From the NCBI GenBank assembly GCA_000469685.2, contig LS997567.1, forward strand, positions 18,118,422-18,182,421: DNA of 64,000 bases. Direction: 5' to 3'. Source of the DNA: Haemonchus contortus (lineage: Eukaryota > Nematoda > Chromadorea > Rhabditida > Trichostrongylidae). The first letter of the stretch is position 1, and the number at the start of each line of letters is the position of its first letter. The notes below the pieces were generated by a model. That model did no database searches and had not been told where the DNA came from. It saw nothing but the letters and a program-made list of their open reading frames with translations. Positions 22,558 through 31,368 of this stretch are shown here, in pieces. A program made the translations under genes and the position numbers.

Positions 22558-22786
22558 GGTGGCAGTGCTTGCAAAGCAGGTTCTGAGGCATGTGCGGCCA
22601 TCAGCGTTGACCTATTTGCTGTGCTCGAAACTTCCACGAGGGATGGTAACCGTCTCTTTGCAGAACCGTGCAAAATATTCGAGCTTTCCTTTCTCTTGCG
22701 CAAAATACTTGGACGAGGAGGTGTTGATATATGTTGCAAATGTTGCGAAGGAAGTCCAGGGGAGCCAGCAATTACACTGCATATTG
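22558..22786 (-). CDS. Exon of a SAP130-like gene (PRPSILRK motif)
   Basis: The open minus-strand frame, rich in Ser, Pro and Arg, contains STPPRPSILRKRKESSN and ends before GTGAGT. A 3' splice site ending ACAG is at 22,787; an alternative start at 22,776 is possible. The PRPSILRK motif is characteristic of SAP130, a scaffold of the Sin3-HDAC complex in the nucleus. The composition fits that disordered protein. A BEL element is inserted upstream in gene terms (23.1-31.7 kb), so any previous exon lies beyond about 23 kb. Confidence 0.5.
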
Positions 22787-23112
22787 CTGTAATCATGGTA
22801 TTGATTATTTTCAAAGGAGTACAAAACTAACAAAAATGCGAAATAAGGACATAGCTTCTTTATTGATTTATATTCCCAATAGTGTCTGAACAACACGTCA
22901 CGTCGAAGAGATAGGGTACAGTACATGCAAACAGTAATTATCTGTGGTAATATCATGATCGTCGACGCACTTGCTGAGTGTAGAAACTTATGTGTACCAT
23001 CGTATACATCTACCCCTACATTAGAGCAGTAACTCAGCATTACACGAGCGATGCTGATACCCTGTTGCATGTCGACCAGCCTTCCGATAAGGTGGACTCC
23101 TACCAGAAGATG
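22787..23112 (-). other. Intron-like flank of the BEL insertion
   Basis: A minus-strand frame (in the 202-codon frame at 22,612-23,220) runs through this stretch and into the LTR. The part at 22,950-23,110 has a reasonable composition but no motif or clear splice sites. I treat it as non-coding for lack of support. Confidence 0.3.
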
Positions 23113-23117
23113 GGTCA

Positions 23118-23420
23118 TATCGCGGATGATTCGCGATTTCACTTTAAAGTATTTTAAATTGCATTGTTGTTTGTTAAATAAGTGTTTAGTTTGTATAATG
23201 AAGAAAATTGTGGAGCACATGGCAGAACGTGTTGAGGATATGAAGATAAGAAAGAAGTAGCGATAAGGCGCATAATCAGTGATCTATAGAATGATACTGT
23301 ATATTATCTTTCTCATAGAGCCTTCCCAGAGTAGGGTAAGGTTCAGTTCTATCTCTGTGGACCACGAAGGGCGTCTGCCAATAAACGACTGCTCCGGACT
23401 CTATCTCTGTGGTAACTTTA
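23118..23420 (+). repeat. 5' LTR of the BEL/Pao element
   Basis: The 303-bp LTR begins TATCGCGG and ends AACTTTA. It differs from the two 3' copies at one visible base near the end (GGTAACTT instead of GGCAACTT). The minus-strand frame that starts inside it is not a gene. Confidence 0.92.
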
Positions 23421-23434
23421 TGGTGCATCGGCCG
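23421..23434 (+). promoter_or_regulatory. Primer binding site, tRNA-Gly(GCC)
   Basis: TGGTGCATCGGCCG directly follows the LTR. It is complementary to the 3' end (including CCA) of the conserved tRNA-Gly with anticodon GCC, as I remember that sequence. This marks the start site for minus-strand DNA synthesis. Confidence 0.85.
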
Positions 23435-23441
23435 TCACCTG

Positions 23442-23450
23442 CTGGTAAGT
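23442..23450 (+). promoter_or_regulatory. Candidate 5' splice site of the retrotransposon leader
   Basis: CTG|GTAAGT lies eight bases after the primer binding site, with the intron starting at 23,445. This is the position where retroviruses and some LTR elements place the donor for subgenomic RNAs. A partner acceptor is at 29,551-29,560. An alternative is a short 5' UTR intron. Confidence 0.5.
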
Positions 23451-23603
23451 CATTCTACCTTCGGTTTTGAGTGCGCCGGCGCAGGAACTAACAAGAATCG
23501 ACGGCGCTAAGAAGTATCGTCTTTTGAACTACATCGACGGCGCTTGAAGACTTTGGTTTCGAAAAATTTTAAACCTTCTTGTCTTTCATAAGGATTCGTA
23601 AAG

Positions 23604-23801
23604 ATGACTAGCTCTACATCCTTAAAATCACAGAAAGCTCTTTTAACGCGATATTGTAACAACATAGAGCGCATTTTAAAGGACAATGAAAGAATACTAA
23701 GAGCAAAGCCCGACTTCTTCTATGACACTGTCGCATCAAAACAAGCGCAAACCGTCCATTACAACTCCACTCGGGCGCAAAATTGGTTCATGAAGCACTA
23801 G
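23604..23801 (+). CDS. BEL gag N-terminus, separate frame
   Basis: A 65-residue frame with an ATG at 23,604 contains KALLTRYCNNIERIL, the type of start usual for BEL/Pao Gag. It ends at a TAG at 23,799. The main frame is open from 23,726 in the -1 phase relative to it, so the two overlap by 76 bases. Protein similarity appears to pass from one to the other around 23,780. This may be a one-base indel, an assembly error or a programmed shift. No canonical slippery heptamer is visible in the overlap. Confidence 0.65.
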   Translation: MTSSTSLKSQKALLTRYCNNIERILKDNERILRAKPDFFYDTVASKQAQTVHYNSTRAQNWFMKH

Positions 23802-26800
23802 ATTCTTTCACGGCGCTGTGTGACTCATTGCCTGATCCGATCTCGGAGGAACAACAACAACAAATAGATGACTATGTGACAAAAGCGCACCATGCTATGG
23901 AACTCGCGCATACGAAGGCAATTGAATTAGAATGCAATCGCATGAGCATTCGCGAACACGCGCAATCACCACCTAACTTCCAAACGCAACATGTGACAAT
24001 GGGCATCCCTCAGGGAACATTGCCACCCATTCCCATACCATCGTTTAATGGGAAAATTTGGGAGTTCCAAAATTTTTGGACTTTGTTTGTAGCAAACGTC
24101 CATAACCAACCATTGACGAAACTGCAGAAGTTCAACTATTTATTATGTGCACTACAAGGCGAGGCTCGCGAAACAGTGCGCCGCTATCCCGTCACGGAAG
24201 ACAACTATGATCATGCAGTGAATCTCTTATGCGCCAAATATGGAGATGACACGAAGTTTATTGCGTGTCTACAGTCCCGTTTGGAAAATGCGAAGGCAGA
24301 AAAACCAACGATTCCGGAACAGCGGCGCCTGCTAGAATTCCTCATCCCAATAGTGACACAGCTTAGAGAGAAAGGTGTGCCTCTAGACGGATCGTTCCTC
24401 GTGCAAAAAATACTGTCGAAATTCTCGGTAGATCTTCAGAGGAGAGTTCTCCGTCAAAGAATGAATCCATCCTTAGGTGAAAAGGCTTGGTCAATGCTAG
24501 ACACCTTAGCCGATCTCGACGAAATCATATCAGTGGAAGAAAAAATCAATGATATGGTCGACTGCAAACCTGAGGATGCTACACACACAAAGTTCCAGAG
24601 AAATAGATCCAAGCCGGAGCTTATGGGTACTAGACAGTGCATTTTCTGCGGTGATAACCACAAATCATTCCTCTGCAAAAAATGCACCACACTGGAAGAT
24701 AGACGCGCTATTTTCCGTGGACTGAACAAATGTCTTAATTGCGCTGAACAAGGACATTTTGTCAAATCTTGTACGAAAGAAGGATGCAAGCAATGCAATG
24801 GAAAAAAGCATCACCATACGCTCTGTCCACAACGTCTTCCACCATTGCGAAACAAACCTACGCAAACACTGAAGGAAGAAATAGAGCACGAGTCAGCGCA
24901 ACCAGAACCACCTACTGCACATCAAAACACACCGAAAGGGGCGAGGAGGGCTCCACAAAGAAAATCAAAACCAGCACAAGCACACTTGCTCGAAACAGCT
25001 TCCTGTGCTTGCAAAACCGCTACGCTTCACGAAGAAAAAGGCAGTTCAAACACTGTTCCTTGCACTATAAAGAAGGGGAACAGTCCTGACAGTATCAGTA
25101 AGGAAACTCGAATTGAGGGAAAGAGTGTTCTTTTGCTAACCGGAGTTGCTCGAGTGAAGGACTCGAGTCGGAATCTCTGGAAAGACGTGGAAGTCTTATT
25201 GGACACAGGCGCTGACCAGTCCTTCATTAGTCGAGGACTTGCTGAAGAACTTGGTCTCATATGTGAAGGGCAAAAAAGCTTCGAAATGTACACCTTTGGT
25301 ACAGAAACACCCAGGAAAACCACATGTGGAGAAACGTGGTTAGAACTGTGGGACCATGAAGGTGTGAAGCATGAATTGCGCCTTTACACTATACCAGTTC
25401 TAAACGTTAAGGGAAAGGCTACACGGCTGGCCACCGCGGATTTGGATTACATTGCGCGGCACAGAATTCCCTTATCCAAGAAGGACTTCGACCACACTTC
25501 GAAGCCACAAATTCTCTTAGGGTGCGATCAGTTATGGAATTTTCTCGACGTGCCTTATTCCCGTCACACCCTACCATCCGGATTACAACTTGTTCCTTCA
25601 AGACTGGGATACCTACTGACAGGACGACAAATGGAAACGATACAGCAAAAAGATCCGACCGATAGCATTGATGCGGATACGGCGATCTTTGCAAATTCTT
25701 TTGCTAATTTCGACGAAGAACTAGAAAGATGGGACAAGTATTGGACCATGGACTCTGCTGGAGTTTGCGAGTTCACTGGAACGAAAAATGCCGAAAAAGA
25801 TGCGATAAATGCTAAAGTTGCAAAGTTTTTCGAAGACACAATTGAAAAACGCGAGGACGGTTACTACATCCGCTTTCCTTATAAAGAAAACCATCCTCCG
25901 TTACCAACGAACAAAGCAATTGCGTTCAAAAGACTGAAAGCAGTCATTGAAACATTGCGAAAAACTCCGCACTTATTACGTGATTATGAAGAAACGTTTC
26001 GCGCACAACAAGAAATCGGCGTCATTGAAGAAATCCCAGACTCTTCGGCATCCGAAGGCACTATTGTGCACTACATACCACATCAACCAGTAATAACACC
26101 ACACAAGGAAACCATAAAATTACGCATTGTATTCGATGCGTCAGCACACTTCAAGGATAGTCCTTCACTAAACGACATCCTTCACCAAAGACCCTTGATC
26201 CTCCCGGAGCTCTACGCTATGCTATTGCGCTTCAGAATCCCGAAGTTTGTCATCATCTCAGACGTCGAGAAGGCCTTTCTACAGGTGCGCTTACATGAGG
26301 CCGACAGAGATGCAACTCGATTTCTATGGGTTCGCGACGTGAACGCGCCATTCAACGAGCAAAATGTGACAACTTTCCGATTCACCCGAGTAACATTTGG
26401 ATTGAATGTGTCACCATATCTACTGGGCGCGACTATCCATCATCATCTCAATCATGCTGTTGAAAACAAAGATCTTGCAAATGAAATCAGAGAGAATCTA
26501 TATGTGGATAACCTCATTCTCTCTGCCAACACACCTATTGAAGCCATGAAGAAGTCCTTGGAAACCCGTAAGATTTTTGGAGAAATGGGCATGAACATAA
26601 GAGAATTCTTGTCAAATGACGAAACGCTACGTCACTATCTACCAGAGACTGCTTATGCGAAATCTTCAACGCAAAAAGTACTTGGAATCCCGTGGAACGC
26701 AAATACTGATTGCTTTGAAGTCCACTGCTCCATGACCCCAGTCGACCCTATGACGAAACGAACCGTAGCGAGAAAAATTGCCTCCATCTACGATCCTCTG

Positions 26801-29800
26801 GGGTGGCTTGTACCACTGCTCATTTCTGCAAAAAACTTCCAACAAGAACTTTGGAAACAGAAATTCCAATGGGATTCCAAACTTCCCCCAGAAGTTACGA
26901 GCCGATGGTCAGAAATAAGCGAAAACATCGACGGATTTCGGAAATCAATTCCAAGAAGATTTCACGCTGATCCTGAGACACAACACCTTGCGGTTTTCGC
27001 CGACGCAAGCGAAATAGCTATCGCCGCTTGCGCTTACCTGTTTAACAAGAACATGTCTTCGTTGATGATGGCTAAAAGCAAATTACCATCGATTAAAACA
27101 AAGACGACCATGCCAAAATTGGAAATGAACGCTTTGACCCTTGCAACGCGTCTCGCTCTTTCTGTAGCACAAGCGCTCAAATTGAGGATTCTCAAGAACT
27201 CCACCATCTACATTTTCTCTGACTCCCACATAGCTCTCAGCTGGCTATCTTCAACGCGTCAAACTAAGTTGGGAGTACTAGTTGAGAACAGGCTACGAGA
27301 AATACGCCGTATCGTTCATCAACTGGAGGGCGATGGAGTAAACGTTGTTTTCGGATATATCAACACGTCCGAAAATCCAGCAGACGTTGGAACAAGAGGT
27401 CTTACCAAAGAACAGTTAGCTGACCACAACTGGTGGTGTGGCCCGACATTCCTACGTACACCAGTACAACAGTGGCCCACTCCCTTCTATCCATTATCAA
27501 AGAGTGATATGCTCATACGTCCCGATTTAAGAAAGGAAGAAGCTGTAATTATAAACACGGTATATGGAAAAAACGTAGAAGTCAAGGATCTGCTTGACTG
27601 GAACCATTGTGGGTCGCTCTCTTCCGCAAAACGGATTACAGCACTTGTTCTTCGCTTCATAAAGAAACTTCTACGCTACCAAAATGAGAACTTAAAGGAA
27701 AAAATATTTGCGTGCATCCCTGAAATAAAGAGCATACAGGACTCTACCGGCTTCTTGGAAGGATGCGAAGTACGCGCAGCAAAAATAGCCCTGATTCGCA
27801 ATCACCAACTAATTTATATAACTGAGGAATATCGGAAATCCATGAAAAACACCTCAAGACTATATCAAGACGAAAACAGAATCTGGCGCTCAAAGGGACG
27901 ACTAGGACACTCAACATTGAGCGACGATGCCAAGAATCCTGTATTTATAGCGCCCAACACAAATCTAGCAGAGAAAATTATAAATGAGGCTCATGGCATG
28001 TACCACAAAGGTACTGAGCATACAATAGCTACTGCACGAGAACAATACTGGATTCCGAAACTACGTCAACAAGTTCGAAAAGTCATCACACATTGTGTTC
28101 TGTGTCGCAGGTTCAATGCGTTACCGTATCGCTATCCTGAAACACCGGATTTACCACAACGCCGAGTCATACGATGCCGTCCTTTTCAACATACGGGATT
28201 AGATTTCTTTGACCTTCCATCATGCACCGAAAATAGCGAAAAGTTCAAGTTGTACGGATGCATTTCTACATGCACTGTAACCAGACTGATACATCTTGAA
28301 GTTGTACGAAGCATGAACACAAATGAATTCATCAACGCGCTACGAAGATTCATTGCGCGCAGAGGCCTTCCTGAATCCATCACGTGTGACAATGCGCCAA
28401 CATTTCTACTCGGCGCTAACGTTCTTGGGAACCGAAATAATCAATTCAATCAAGAAGTGGTCCGTTCTTTAACCAACAAAGAGATTCAATGGAACCATAT
28501 TACACCTTATGCACCGTGGCAAGGAGGTTTCTATGAACGCCTCATCAAATCGATAAAACAGTCAATTCACAAAACTTTGCGCAGCAGAGGAGGACGATCA
28601 TTTGATGATATTCAGACGTTTGTTGCCGAGGTTGAAGCTTGTTTGAATTCAAGGCCCCTAACATACCAGGCATCAGCACAAGAAGAAATGTGTTCGATCC
28701 GCCCTATCGATTTTGTCCAGAAAGACATCTCTCTGACCCTCTCAATCCCCGAACTCATAGACAACGGTGATTCAGAGTATCTTCCCCCAGAAGAGGTGCG
28801 TGCGATGCAGCACAGCCGGCAAGTGTTGGAAGCGTTGCATACTTCATGTCAAGGAACAGAATCATTTTGGAAAGTATGGCAAACCCAGTACCTAACTTCT
28901 CTACGAGAGAAACACCAGCGACTTCCTTCGAATCACAGGCTTAGTTGCGATATGCCTACGATAGGGGACATAGTGTTAGTGAACGACCCTATTCTACCAC
29001 GAAATGAGTGGAGAATGGCACGGATAACTGATTTAAGGCGCGGCGAGGACGGGAATGTTCGTGAAGCAGAACTCCTCACAGCAACAAAAAGGAAAATACG
29101 ACGACCAGTGAATCTCCTAATCCCTCTTGAGATACAAGAAAGTAGAAAGATTGGAGGAACTTCAGAACCAGAACATCCTAATGGAGATAACAATGCAACT
29201 TCACAAAAAGAGAAGCCTAGGTATAACTTAAGACCGCGAAAGCAAGTGCGCTACGTACAAAATGTTAAATTTTCTGCAAAACGCTGGTCTTCACAATCTC
29301 CGAAATGGTTTCTTTTCCATCTTATGGTAATATCGCTTTTGATGATCTCCGGCGCCAGTAACATTATTTTAAGAAGCCCGAAGAATGGATTGCTGATGAA
29401 TATAACTACGCCTCATGGGTTACGAATTCGCAAAGAAAAACTTGATCATGCTCCCATACAGGAAAAAACTATCATTTTCGGTTGCGCCGGCGCCTTGATC
29501 ACACCGATGTCACATAGAAAAGAGCTAAATACTAAACCCCATCTCAATTTTTTCTTACAGAAAATGGAACAGCTACGTCGTGAACTCCGTGCAGCAAAAA
29601 AGGAACTCGCGCAAGTTCTTCACGAACTAAACAGCAAAACAAAAGAACTCAGGGACTTACGAAATGCCCTACCCCCTATTCCGGATCCCGAACAAGTCTA
29701 TAAGAATATGGTCAATCGCTGTCATGACTTCTTCGCATGCACCACGGCTGTTACGGAGTTAGACCGTCGCTTGAAAACCTTACGCCAATCTGATGAATGT

Positions 29801-31030
29801 TATGAAACCCGTCTTCATAAGTTGTCGCTTCTGGAGGTTTCAGTGGAAAAATCTTACGTCGAAATTCTGTTCATTCGATATCAACTGCGTACACTTTTTA
29901 CCATCCCTGCTCTTTTGAACGCATTGGGAATCAGAACGAATGGCATCTGGAGAGCGTGGATGGAACGGCCGCAGTACAATGAGAACGGTGACCCACTACT
30001 TCTCCGTCAGGATGACCTCGAGAGAGCAGCAACAGACCAGTTAAGCCAACTTCATTGCTACCGTAAAGCAATCATCGATATGCGCACTTCTCTCATGGAC
30101 GGAGATAGGCAGGAAACTGTGAATTTTCAGCACTACATGAGCACTGCTGTAGCCAATCTACAAGCGACATTGGACGCTGCTCTACAAGTCATGAAACAAA
30201 ATGGAAACGAGGACCTCACCGGTGACTTCTGCACGAAAAACATGGAGGACGATACCTACTCTGGAGAAAAAACTGTCTCTCCTGAACAAGTGGAGCATAA
30301 GCGCACGCCCACGCCGGAGGGCATTCGCATGCAAGATCAAGAGAGGAACATCCAAGAAGACGTCGAATTCCTCGAAGAAGTAGAAGAACTTGAACAGGGA
30401 GACGACCTCAGCATGCAAGATCAAGAGAGGAACGCCATCCAAGAAAATGCCGACTTCGTCGAAGAAGTAGAAGACATTGAACAGGTGGACGAGGTTGAAG
30501 AAGGTCAGCAACTACATGAAGATCCCCGAGACCGTATCAGGCGCGAAAATGCAAGTATGCGACAGCAGATTGAGACCGAAATCTTGCAGCTGAAACAATC
30601 GTGCGCTAACTTTCGTCAAATTATTGATGAGCTACGTAAGCATCCCACATGTCCACCCAGACGCTTTGGTCTTGGAGCGATTCGTAAACAAGGCGAACGT
30701 CTCATGCGTTGTGCCTTCTGTCGATCTATCGGTCGTCACTATTCAGATTCTTGCATCGAAATAAGATCTGTATTTGTCCGTCGTAGAATGATTGAGGACA
30801 GAGGAAGATGTGAAGAATGCCTCGAGTATTGCCATGGAGGGACTAGTTGTCCCAAATACGATGTGCGGTGCTTTCACTGCTGGGAATACGGACACCACTC
30901 TGCTTTATGTGAGCTTCCAGACAAAAGTGAAGAAATAGCAGAGAGAAGAGCAAGAGCGCGACGTAGTTTAGCCGAAGCGATGGATCGAATCGAGAAGCTG
31001 GAGCGCGATCTCAGATTCTTCCAGGAATGA
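23783..31030 (+). CDS. BEL/Pao Gag-Pol polyprotein with C-terminal coiled-coil/CCHC extension
   Basis: This frame makes the capsid, protease, RT/RNase H and integrase. Numbering is from the TTG at 23,783 (the frame is open from 23,726). The parts are: a DUF1759-type Gag region around 77-260; zinc knuckles at 286-298, 317-330 and 335-348; the protease motif LLDTGAD at 472-478; RT around 760-960 with SDVEKAF and YVDN (about 907) as active-site motifs; RNase H around 1067-1180; the integrase HHCC domain at about 1400-1440; and a DDE core with GLDFF, TCDNA (D about 1536) and FYERL (E1585). A DUF5641-type tail lies at about 1720-1786 and a hydrophobic segment at about 1842-1860. Residues 1928-2415 are the additional ORF described separately. 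No stop interrupts the frame. This is longer than usual for the family, which normally ends after integrase or envelope. Confidence 0.93.
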   Translation: MVHEALDSFTALCDSLPDPISEEQQQQIDDYVTKAHHAMELAHTKAIELECNRMSIREHAQSPPNFQTQHVTMGIPQGTLPPIPIPSFNGKIWEFQNFWTLFVANVHNQPLTKLQKFNYLLCALQGEARETVRRYPVTEDNYDHAVNLLCAKYGDDTKFIACLQSRLENAKAEKPTIPEQRRLLEFLIPIVTQLREKGVPLDGSFLVQKILSKFSVDLQRRVLRQRMNPSLGEKAWSMLDTLADLDEIISVEEKINDMVDCKPEDATHTKFQRNRSKPELMGTRQCIFCGDNHKSFLCKKCTTLEDRRAIFRGLNKCLNCAEQGHFVKSCTKEGCKQCNGKKHHHTLCPQRLPPLRNKPTQTLKEEIEHESAQPEPPTAHQNTPKGARRAPQRKSKPAQAHLLETASCACKTATLHEEKGSSNTVPCTIKKGNSPDSISKETRIEGKSVLLLTGVARVKDSSRNLWKDVEVLLDTGADQSFISRGLAEELGLICEGQKSFEMYTFGTETPRKTTCGETWLELWDHEGVKHELRLYTIPVLNVKGKATRLATADLDYIARHRIPLSKKDFDHTSKPQILLGCDQLWNFLDVPYSRHTLPSGLQLVPSRLGYLLTGRQMETIQQKDPTDSIDADTAIFANSFANFDEELERWDKYWTMDSAGVCEFTGTKNAEKDAINAKVAKFFEDTIEKREDGYYIRFPYKENHPPLPTNKAIAFKRLKAVIETLRKTPHLLRDYEETFRAQQEIGVIEEIPDSSASEGTIVHYIPHQPVITPHKETIKLRIVFDASAHFKDSPSLNDILHQRPLILPELYAMLLRFRIPKFVIISDVEKAFLQVRLHEADRDATRFLWVRDVNAPFNEQNVTTFRFTRVTFGLNVSPYLLGATIHHHLNHAVENKDLANEIRENLYVDNLILSANTPIEAMKKSLETRKIFGEMGMNIREFLSNDETLRHYLPETAYAKSSTQKVLGIPWNANTDCFEVHCSMTPVDPMTKRTVARKIASIYDPLGWLVPLLISAKNFQQELWKQKFQWDSKLPPEVTSRWSEISENIDGFRKSIPRRFHADPETQHLAVFADASEIAIAACAYLFNKNMSSLMMAKSKLPSIKTKTTMPKLEMNALTLATRLALSVAQALKLRILKNSTIYIFSDSHIALSWLSSTRQTKLGVLVENRLREIRRIVHQLEGDGVNVVFGYINTSENPADVGTRGLTKEQLADHNWWCGPTFLRTPVQQWPTPFYPLSKSDMLIRPDLRKEEAVIINTVYGKNVEVKDLLDWNHCGSLSSAKRITALVLRFIKKLLRYQNENLKEKIFACIPEIKSIQDSTGFLEGCEVRAAKIALIRNHQLIYITEEYRKSMKNTSRLYQDENRIWRSKGRLGHSTLSDDAKNPVFIAPNTNLAEKIINEAHGMYHKGTEHTIATAREQYWIPKLRQQVRKVITHCVLCRRFNALPYRYPETPDLPQRRVIRCRPFQHTGLDFFDLPSCTENSEKFKLYGCISTCTVTRLIHLEVVRSMNTNEFINALRRFIARRGLPESITCDNAPTFLLGANVLGNRNNQFNQEVVRSLTNKEIQWNHITPYAPWQGGFYERLIKSIKQSIHKTLRSRGGRSFDDIQTFVAEVEACLNSRPLTYQASAQEEMCSIRPIDFVQKDISLTLSIPELIDNGDSEYLPPEEVRAMQHSRQVLEALHTSCQGTESFWKVWQTQYLTSLREKHQRLPSNHRLSCDMPTIGDIVLVNDPILPRNEWRMARITDLRRGEDGNVREAELLTATKRKIRRPVNLLIPLEIQESRKIGGTSEPEHPNGDNNATSQKEKPRYNLRPRKQVRYVQNVKFSAKRWSSQSPKWFLFHLMVISLLMISGASNIILRSPKNGLLMNITTPHGLRIRKEKLDHAPIQEKTIIFGCAGALITPMSHRKELNTKPHLNFFLQKMEQLRRELRAAKKELAQVLHELNSKTKELRDLRNALPPIPDPEQVYKNMVNRCHDFFACTTAVTELDRRLKTLRQSDECYETRLHKLSLLEVSVEKSYVEILFIRYQLRTLFTIPALLNALGIRTNGIWRAWMERPQYNENGDPLLLRQDDLERAATDQLSQLHCYRKAIIDMRTSLMDGDRQETVNFQHYMSTAVANLQATLDAALQVMKQNGNEDLTGDFCTKNMEDDTYSGEKTVSPEQVEHKRTPTPEGIRMQDQERNIQEDVEFLEEVEELEQGDDLSMQDQERNAIQENADFVEEVEDIEQVDEVEEGQQLHEDPRDRIRRENASMRQQIETEILQLKQSCANFRQIIDELRKHPTCPPRRFGLGAIRKQGERLMRCAFCRSIGRHYSDSCIEIRSVFVRRRMIEDRGRCEECLEYCHGGTSCPKYDVRCFHCWEYGHHSALCELPDKSEEIAERRARARRSLAEAMDRIEKLERDLRFFQE
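29551..29560 (+). promoter_or_regulatory. Candidate 3' splice site before ORF3
   Basis: TTTTTTCTTACAG ends at 29,560 and is followed three bases later by an ATG (29,564) in frame with the rest of the ORF. It fits the nematode 3' splice consensus. The decayed relative at 20.1 kb has TTTTTTCAG in the same place. It could accept a cis-splice from 23,445 or a spliced leader. Confidence 0.55.
29564..31030 (+). CDS. ORF3: coiled-coil and CCHC zinc-knuckle protein of the BEL element
   Basis: This 488-residue protein lies in frame with Gag-Pol and has its own ATG right after a splice acceptor. Residues 1-40 are a charged heptad-like helix. The middle has KSYVEILFIRYQLRTLFTIP and then an acidic tract in which a block starting MQDQERN occurs twice (DNA at 30,331 and 30,412). 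A second predicted coil follows. The end has CAFCRSIGRHYSDSC, CEECLEYC and CFHCWEYGHHSALC, giving zinc-knuckle-like motifs, and then a last coil (IEKLERDLRFFQE). The parts resemble a second nucleocapsid-type protein; RNA binding or assembly is a guess. I know of no named family. A decayed homologue at 20.1-21.3 kb shows it is not a one-off fusion. Confidence 0.6.
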   Translation: MEQLRRELRAAKKELAQVLHELNSKTKELRDLRNALPPIPDPEQVYKNMVNRCHDFFACTTAVTELDRRLKTLRQSDECYETRLHKLSLLEVSVEKSYVEILFIRYQLRTLFTIPALLNALGIRTNGIWRAWMERPQYNENGDPLLLRQDDLERAATDQLSQLHCYRKAIIDMRTSLMDGDRQETVNFQHYMSTAVANLQATLDAALQVMKQNGNEDLTGDFCTKNMEDDTYSGEKTVSPEQVEHKRTPTPEGIRMQDQERNIQEDVEFLEEVEELEQGDDLSMQDQERNAIQENADFVEEVEDIEQVDEVEEGQQLHEDPRDRIRRENASMRQQIETEILQLKQSCANFRQIIDELRKHPTCPPRRFGLGAIRKQGERLMRCAFCRSIGRHYSDSCIEIRSVFVRRRMIEDRGRCEECLEYCHGGTSCPKYDVRCFHCWEYGHHSALCELPDKSEEIAERRARARRSLAEAMDRIEKLERDLRFFQE

Positions 31031-31049
31031 AAGTGCGCTGCGCCGGGAA

Positions 31050-31352
31050 TATCGCGGATGATTCGCGATTTCACTTTAAAGTATTTTAAATTGCATTGTT
31101 GTTTGTTAAATAAGTGTTTAGTTTGTATAATGAAGAAAATTGTGGAGCACATGGCAGAACGTGTTGAGGATATGAAGATAAGAAAGAAGTAGCGATAAGG
31201 CGCATAATCAGTGATCTATAGAATGATACTGTATATTATCTTTCTCATAGAGCCTTCCCAGAGTAGGGTAAGGTTCAGTTCTATCTCTGTGGACCACGAA
31301 GGGCGTCTGCCAATAAACGACTGCTCCGGACTCTATCTCTGTGGCAACTTTA
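31050..31352 (+). repeat. First 3' LTR of the BEL/Pao element
   Basis: The 303-bp LTR directly follows the last 16 internal bases (TGCGCTGCGCCGGGAA, 31,034-31,049). By eye it is identical to the second 3' copy. Confidence 0.92.
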
Positions 31353-31368
31353 TGCGCTGCGCCGGGAA

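Noticed and set aside
22612..23220. 202-codon minus frame crossing from flank into the 5' LTR
   Set aside because: Its first part is LTR sequence that recurs at the 3' LTRs with different continuations, and it overlaps a better-supported exon in another frame.
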